DNA of 8,821 nt, from assembly GCA_020027365.1 (NCBI GenBank), contig JAHRAJ010000026.1, positions 1-8,821 of the forward strand, written 5' to 3'. The translations under genes and the position numbers were made by a program. Shown piece after piece: positions 5,904 to 8,821 of this stretch. Within the stretch, counting starts at the first letter, position 1. Every line of letters starts with the position of its first letter. The notes beneath the pieces are model-generated. The model did no database searches. It was not told the origin of the DNA and worked only from the letters and a program-made list of their open reading frames with translations. The DNA is from Cenarchaeum sp. (GTDB lineage: Archaea > Thermoproteota > Nitrososphaeria > Nitrososphaerales > Nitrosopumilaceae).

Positions 5904-6760
5904 CAGGCCGCCGCCTCCCCGACCTTGGCCATCAGCTCCAGGTGCGGCGACCTCAGATCGCCAATCTTCTGGATTGCCGACCTTGAATACACCACCAGCC
6001 GCGCCAGCGTGGATCCCGGGGCCAGATCCAGCACGCTAAGCTCGTCGACCGACCGTGCCTCGGCCCCCGGTATGGTCCCTGCCGCCCGGCGTAGCGAGTC
6101 TGCAGAAGACCCCGTAACAAACAGCACGCTCCTGCCGGTCTTTTTGCCGCGGCCGCGCAACGCAGGCTTGCCGGTGCGCGCCTTGCGGGCGCGCAGCCTG
6201 TCCACGTCCCCCGCAAGACCAAGCGCGTCTATCACGCCCACCAGCTCGCGCGTCCTTGACACCGACTCTATGTCGTCGGACACGACGATGGGAAACCGCC
6301 CGTCCGCCGCGCCGGCACCCTCGCCGCCACCGCCAATCCTGTGCCCGCGCTCCATGACAAGCTCTCGCGATGCCGTGGCAGCGATGGCCGAGCACAACGC
6401 CAGCCTGTTTTCCTTTTTGTTCAGCTTTTTGTATATCACCTTTGCAACCTTGGGCGGGTGCGCCTGCCTTCCGCCCCTGACCGACGCCACCCCCCCGGCC
6501 TGGCCCTGACGCCCGCCCCCGCCGCCGCGCATCTTTGCTATGCGCGACACGCCCCTCCCTGTGGGCGGATCGTTTGACTTGGCGACCACGTCCATCCCGG
6601 CCGTCGGATGCGTCCCCTTTGGCTGAAACCTGTGTGACTCTAGGTGTATGTACGCCTTGGCGATCAGGTCACGGCGGACCGGCGTGGAAAACACGGGCGG
6701 CAGCTCTACGTCGCCGTTCCCACTGCCGCCATCCAGTGAATACACCCGCACCTTTGCCAT
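5903..6760 (-). CDS. rpl4: Ribosomal protein L4 (uL4, archaeal L4e type)
   Basis: Large-subunit protein with an extended loop reaching the exit tunnel. The 285-residue product has the archaeal pattern: MAKVRVYSLDG and VELPPVFSTPVRRDLIAKAY (18-37), the tunnel-loop region (about 44-104, with SNDPPTGRGVSRIAKMRGGG and VRGGRQAHPPK), the KKLNKKENRLALCSAIAATA helix (111-130), and the C-terminal fold with SVLFVTGSSA and LDLAPGSTLARLVVYSRSAI (244-263). Extra glycine-rich stretches occur at 79-90 and 141-154. ATG 6760 makes a TGATG junction with the L3 stop, and GGAG (6772-6775) lies 11 bases upstream. A GTG one codon earlier (6763) is also open but less likely. Confidence 0.95.
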   Translation of the reverse strand: MAKVRVYSLDGGSGNGDVELPPVFSTPVRRDLIAKAYIHLESHRFQPKGTHPTAGMDVVAKSNDPPTGRGVSRIAKMRGGGGGRQGQAGGVASVRGGRQAHPPKVAKVIYKKLNKKENRLALCSAIAATASRELVMERGHRIGGGGEGAGAADGRFPIVVSDDIESVSRTRELVGVIDALGLAGDVDRLRARKARTGKPALRGRGKKTGRSVLFVTGSSADSLRRAAGTIPGAEARSVDELSVLDLAPGSTLARLVVYSRSAIQKIGDLRSPHLELMAKVGEAAA

Positions 6761-7809
6761 CACACGACCATCTCCAACACGTTGGGCTTTGACGACTTGG
6801 CGGGCCTGTTTCTAATCTGGCCGCGCATCTTTACCAGCCTGCGGTACGTGCCCGGAACGGATCCCTTTAGCACGACATAGTCCCCGCGCACAAGCCCAAA
6901 GTGCTTGTATCCGCCGTCGGGGTTTATCCTGGCCTCTCCCTTTGCGTCATCCTTGGACTTGGCGCCGCCACCGCCGCTGTTGCCGCCGCCGCCTGCGCTG
7001 CCGACCACCATCACCCTCTTGTTGTACTCTATCCTCTGGTGAAACCCCATCTGCCCCGCCCTGGGCACCGTATACATGATGTTCTGGGGGGATATCGGAC
7101 CCAGCGATCCCAGCTCCCTGACGGTCTTGCGCGACTTGTGCTGCTTTTTCTTTGCACCGTACCTCTGGATGACGCCCTGCCATCCCTTGCCCTTTGTAAT
7201 GGCGGCCACGTCCACCCCCGACCCGGCCTCAAACACCTGGTCAAACCTGACCTCCTTGCCAAGCAGGTCGCTTGCAAACTCAAACTGTTTTTCCACGTCG
7301 CCGCCCTCCACGGGCGACTCGAACACATACGGCTTTTTTTGCTCCAGACCGGCCGCGCGCGGGGACACCGCCACCACGGCAAACACCATGTCGATCCTTG
7401 GCAAGAGCTGCCGGGCGCGTTCGGCCGCCCCATCCTTGTTCTTCAGCGAGACCTCCTTTGCAATGTGCTTTGGGATGTCGTCGGCAAACAGGTCAAACTC
7501 TGCATGCACGCCGTCAACGCCCTTGGAATAGCCGCGGACCCCCACCACCACCACCGGGGGCGTGGCCAGCACCGTCCCCAGCACCACCAGCTGCTTGCCG
7601 TGGTTTGGGACGTGCTCCCTGTCATCAATGGTCACAAGCTGGATGCACCCCGCCTTGAACCCGCAATGCGCGGCCAGACGGGGCTCGCCCTTGCCGTCAC
7701 CCTGCGGCCACCCGTTCATCCGGATGCGGGCCTCCATGCTCCTAGCGCGGCCCCTGGGCAGGTATGCAAGGCTACCCCTGCGAGGCTGACTGTGCCTTCT
7801 ATGTCCCAT
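6760..7809 (-). CDS. rpl3: Ribosomal protein L3 (uL3)
   Basis: Large-subunit protein needed early in assembly, with an extension reaching toward the peptidyl transferase centre; first gene of this operon. The 349-residue product is a full-length archaeal L3: start MGHRRHSQPRRGSLAYLPRG, the segment GCIQLVTIDDREHVPNHGKQ (54-73), the L3 signature around FEAGSGVDVAAITKGKGWQG (193-212), then YGAKKKQHKSRKTVRELGSL (217-236) and PRAGQMGFHQRIEYNKRV (249-266). Residues 269-292 are a Gly/Asn/Lys-rich insertion within a loop that is normally shorter. The C-terminus RPAKSSKPNVLEMVV is typical. ATG 7809 has no Shine-Dalgarno sequence, but a TATA box sits 24-31 bases upstream, so the transcript is probably leaderless or nearly so. 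Confidence 0.97.
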   Translation of the reverse strand: MGHRRHSQPRRGSLAYLPRGRARSMEARIRMNGWPQGDGKGEPRLAAHCGFKAGCIQLVTIDDREHVPNHGKQLVVLGTVLATPPVVVVGVRGYSKGVDGVHAEFDLFADDIPKHIAKEVSLKNKDGAAERARQLLPRIDMVFAVVAVSPRAAGLEQKKPYVFESPVEGGDVEKQFEFASDLLGKEVRFDQVFEAGSGVDVAAITKGKGWQGVIQRYGAKKKQHKSRKTVRELGSLGPISPQNIMYTVPRAGQMGFHQRIEYNKRVMVVGSAGGGGNSGGGGAKSKDDAKGEARINPDGGYKHFGLVRGDYVVLKGSVPGTYRRLVKMRGQIRNRPAKSSKPNVLEMVV

Positions 7810-7832
7810 TTGAACAAAAGGCCGCCGACCCC

Positions 7833-7840
7833 ATTATAAT
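7833..7840 (-). promoter_or_regulatory. TATA box of the L3 operon
   Basis: ATTATAAT within TTAGATTATAATGG, an AT-rich island in GC-rich sequence, centred about 27 bases upstream of the L3 ATG. At the usual archaeal spacing, transcription would start at or just before the start codon, which fits the lack of a Shine-Dalgarno sequence for L3. Confidence 0.65.
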
Positions 7841-8128
7841 CTAATAGATCAGGATTGCGATCGCGGCCAATCTGTGCGGTTGGGCGGTTGGTGTGTGGGG
7901 GGTGGCACGGCGGCGGTTGTTGTTGTGGATACGGCACAACGTCTTGGGCGGGGCGTGGACGATGGTTGCTGTTGCTGTTGCTACCGCCACTCTGCTGTTT
8001 TGGGGGGCAAGGGGTGTGTGGGAGATCTGAGGAGGAGCCGGAGCCGGAGGATGCCTTATGTAAGACGCACCCATGACAACCGCCGTCGGCGGCAGCGGGC
8101 ATTTGGACACGCCGCGGCCGCCGCCACA
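7841..8128. other. Non-coding, strand-skewed region between the 86-residue gene and L3
   Basis: About 290 bases without a convincing gene. From about 7870 to 8060 the plus strand is rich in G and T and the minus strand in C and A. It holds three perfect copies of GTTGCT (7965-7982), a hairpin with 6-base arms GTTGTG/CACAAC and a 7-base loop (7922-7940), runs of G that might form a two-tetrad quadruplex on the plus strand (7878-7905), and a small GC-rich palindrome (8080-8092) 37 bases beyond the upstream stop. Open frames here on both strands give low-complexity products with no family resemblance. I see no tRNA and no clear oligo-T terminator for the minus-strand gene at 8129. Confidence 0.6.
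7965..7982. repeat. Hexanucleotide repeat, GTTGCT x 3
   Basis: Three perfect tandem copies of GTTGCT on the plus strand (AGCAAC on the minus strand), inside the GT/CA-skewed intergenic region. It is a simple-sequence repeat that could vary in length by slippage; no function can be read from it. Confidence 0.85.
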
Positions 8129-8389
8129 CTACTCTTTTTGGGCCGGCGGCTTGCGCTTTACCGGGGCCTTGCTTTTATTCCAAATCTGCACCTGCCCCCC
8201 GTAGACGTCGTTGTCGTATACGAGCGGGGGTATGTGCGCGTAAAACCCCTCTCTGCCCGAGCTGAACACCTTGGGGGCCAGCTCCACGTCGTGACTCCTG
8301 CCGTCGGGCATCGTCAGCGTGACCATGACTGCCCCCTCTACCTCCTTTTCCTTTGGATCCCTCGCATCACCGTCATTCTTACCGGACAT
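8129..8389 (-). CDS. Small protein of unknown function, 86 residues
   Basis: I do not recognise a named family. The predicted protein starts MSGKNDGDARDPKEKEVEGA (charged, probably flexible), then a beta-rich core at about 19-71 with TLTMPDGRSHDVELAPKVFS, SGREGFYAHIPPLVYDND and VYGGQVQIW, and ends in a basic tail (KSKAPVKRKPPAQKE). There is no signal peptide or membrane segment. The pattern resembles small conserved proteins I associate with Nitrososphaerota, but I cannot confirm this. The frame is open to 8491. I chose ATG 8389 because a TATA-like ATTTATT is centred 25 bases upstream, as in a leaderless gene, and the extension upstream does not look protein-like. It lies upstream of L3 on the same strand but is separated from it by 319 bases and by the L3 promoter. 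Confidence 0.75.
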   Translation of the reverse strand: MSGKNDGDARDPKEKEVEGAVMVTLTMPDGRSHDVELAPKVFSSGREGFYAHIPPLVYDNDVYGGQVQIWNKSKAPVKRKPPAQKE

Positions 8390-8410
8390 GGCATACCGCC
8401 GCGCCCGCGC

Positions 8411-8417
8411 AATAAAT
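8411..8417 (-). promoter_or_regulatory. Candidate TATA box of the 86-residue gene
   Basis: ATTTATT in the context ACGATTTATTGCGCG, followed by GC-rich sequence, is centred about 25 bases before ATG 8389. This is the spacing expected for a leaderless archaeal transcript, and no Shine-Dalgarno sequence precedes that ATG. It argues against the longer in-frame starts at 8428, 8476 and 8491. Confidence 0.5.
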
Positions 8418-8640
8418 CGTTTGCTCATGATACAGGCGTGAGATGCAGTGGTAATGAATATGTCACCAAATACCATGATCACCCCTTCCATGCCTCTTCC
8501 CCACTCCTGTCAACTTGTCAGACTGCAAATTCATCCGATGTCCTGCGGGGTTACAGCGATGTGTCGTTGGGCGGTAACCTCGTTCCAATAACCGGATCAT
8601 TTTTCTCCATGCCAATCCGGCAAGTTGCCACATACGGCGG

Positions 8641-8820
8641 TCACCTCCCGTCAAACCAAGATTTTGTTTTGCCCTCGTCCAGAATGAACATTGCCCCAAC
8701 CAGTGTCAAATCTGAATCGTTGTGATCCGTGACATATCCTTTTGACGCCACCTTTTCTTCGGCCCCGATCATACCTGCTATCCGCCTTATTTCTGCCACG
8801 AGCGGTTCTATCTCTTGATC
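8641..8820 (-). CDS. Unidentified protein, C-terminal 59 residues
   Basis: An open frame enters from the right edge and runs 59 codons to TGA at 8641-8643. It has no start inside the window except an internal Met. The visible part begins DQEIEPLVAEIRRIAGMIGA, an amphipathic-looking helix, and continues with KVASKGYVTDHNDSDLTLVG and AMFILDEGKTKSWFDGR. The mix of charged and hydrophobic residues looks like a real soluble protein, not a shadow frame, but I do not recognise the family. It lies on the same strand as the ribosomal operon. The frame could be fortuitous, since only 180 bases are visible. Confidence 0.5.
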   Translation of the reverse strand, partial: DQEIEPLVAEIRRIAGMIGAEEKVASKGYVTDHNDSDLTLVGAMFILDEGKTKSWFDGR

Positions 8821-8821
8821 A

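Noticed and set aside
5685..6509. Plus-strand open frame of 274 codons opposite L4 and L23
   Set aside because: Both minus-strand genes are unmistakable ribosomal proteins, and the antisense product has no recognisable motif.
8080..8092. GC-rich palindrome as a terminator of the 86-residue gene
   Set aside because: The stem is short with a three-base loop and no oligo-T follows on the minus strand, whereas archaeal termination typically needs a T-rich stretch.
7716..8129. Minus-strand frame of 137 codons across the L3 promoter
   Set aside because: The predicted product is a Pro/Gln/Ser/Asn low-complexity sequence generated by the CA-rich skew, overlaps the L3 start region in another frame and covers the TATA box.
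7874..8725. Plus-strand frame of 283 codons
   Set aside because: It overlaps the 86-residue gene, the skewed intergenic region and the partial right-edge gene antisense. There is no promoter or ribosome site and the product changes character along its length.
1..8821. CRISPR array, insertion sequence, tRNA or rRNA gene
   Set aside because: No repeat-spacer pattern, transposase, terminal inverted repeats or tRNA T-loop motif with matching arms was found on either strand.

Overview
This window is almost entirely the left-strand (minus) copy of the archaeal S10/spc-type ribosomal protein operon, read from right to left. The predicted proteins are the archaeal/eukaryotic versions (S4e is present, S14 is the short zinc-binding form, and the RNase P subunit Rpp29 sits inside the operon). 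The details of several proteins (L14, L22, S8, S17) match what I remember of Nitrososphaerota (Thaumarchaeota). The high GC content, together with these sequences, suggests a Cenarchaeum symbiosum-like lineage. That taxonomic call is from memory, not from a search.

Layout from right to left, all on the minus strand. At 8641-8820 is the C-terminal end of an unrecognised protein. At 8390-8640 is a mostly non-coding gap holding a TATA box. At 8129-8389 is a small 86-residue conserved-looking protein. At 7810-8128 is a GT/CA-skewed intergenic region ending in the TATA box of the operon. Then come L3, L4 and L23 (5577-7809), a 123-base gap with its own TATA-like element and leader, then S19, L22, S3, L29, Rpp29/Rnp1, S17, L14, L24, S4e, L5, S14 and the first 27 codons of S8, which runs off the left edge. 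L2, which normally lies between L23 and S19 in archaea, is not there.

Apart from the L23-S19 gap, neighbouring genes overlap by 1 to 8 bases or are separated by 1 to 9 bases. Many starts form TGATG, ATGA, TAATG or TAGTG junctions with a Shine-Dalgarno sequence inside the upstream gene, the pattern expected for translational coupling. The products assemble both ribosomal subunits. Rpp29 links the operon to tRNA 5' maturation.

I do not see a novel system such as a defence island, CRISPR array or mobile element. The unusual points are the roughly 149-residue low-complexity tail of L24 with a near-perfect 45-base tandem duplication, low-complexity insertions in many of the ribosomal proteins, the missing L2 with a likely internal promoter in its place, the strongly strand-skewed region before L3, and two leaderless-type promoters.
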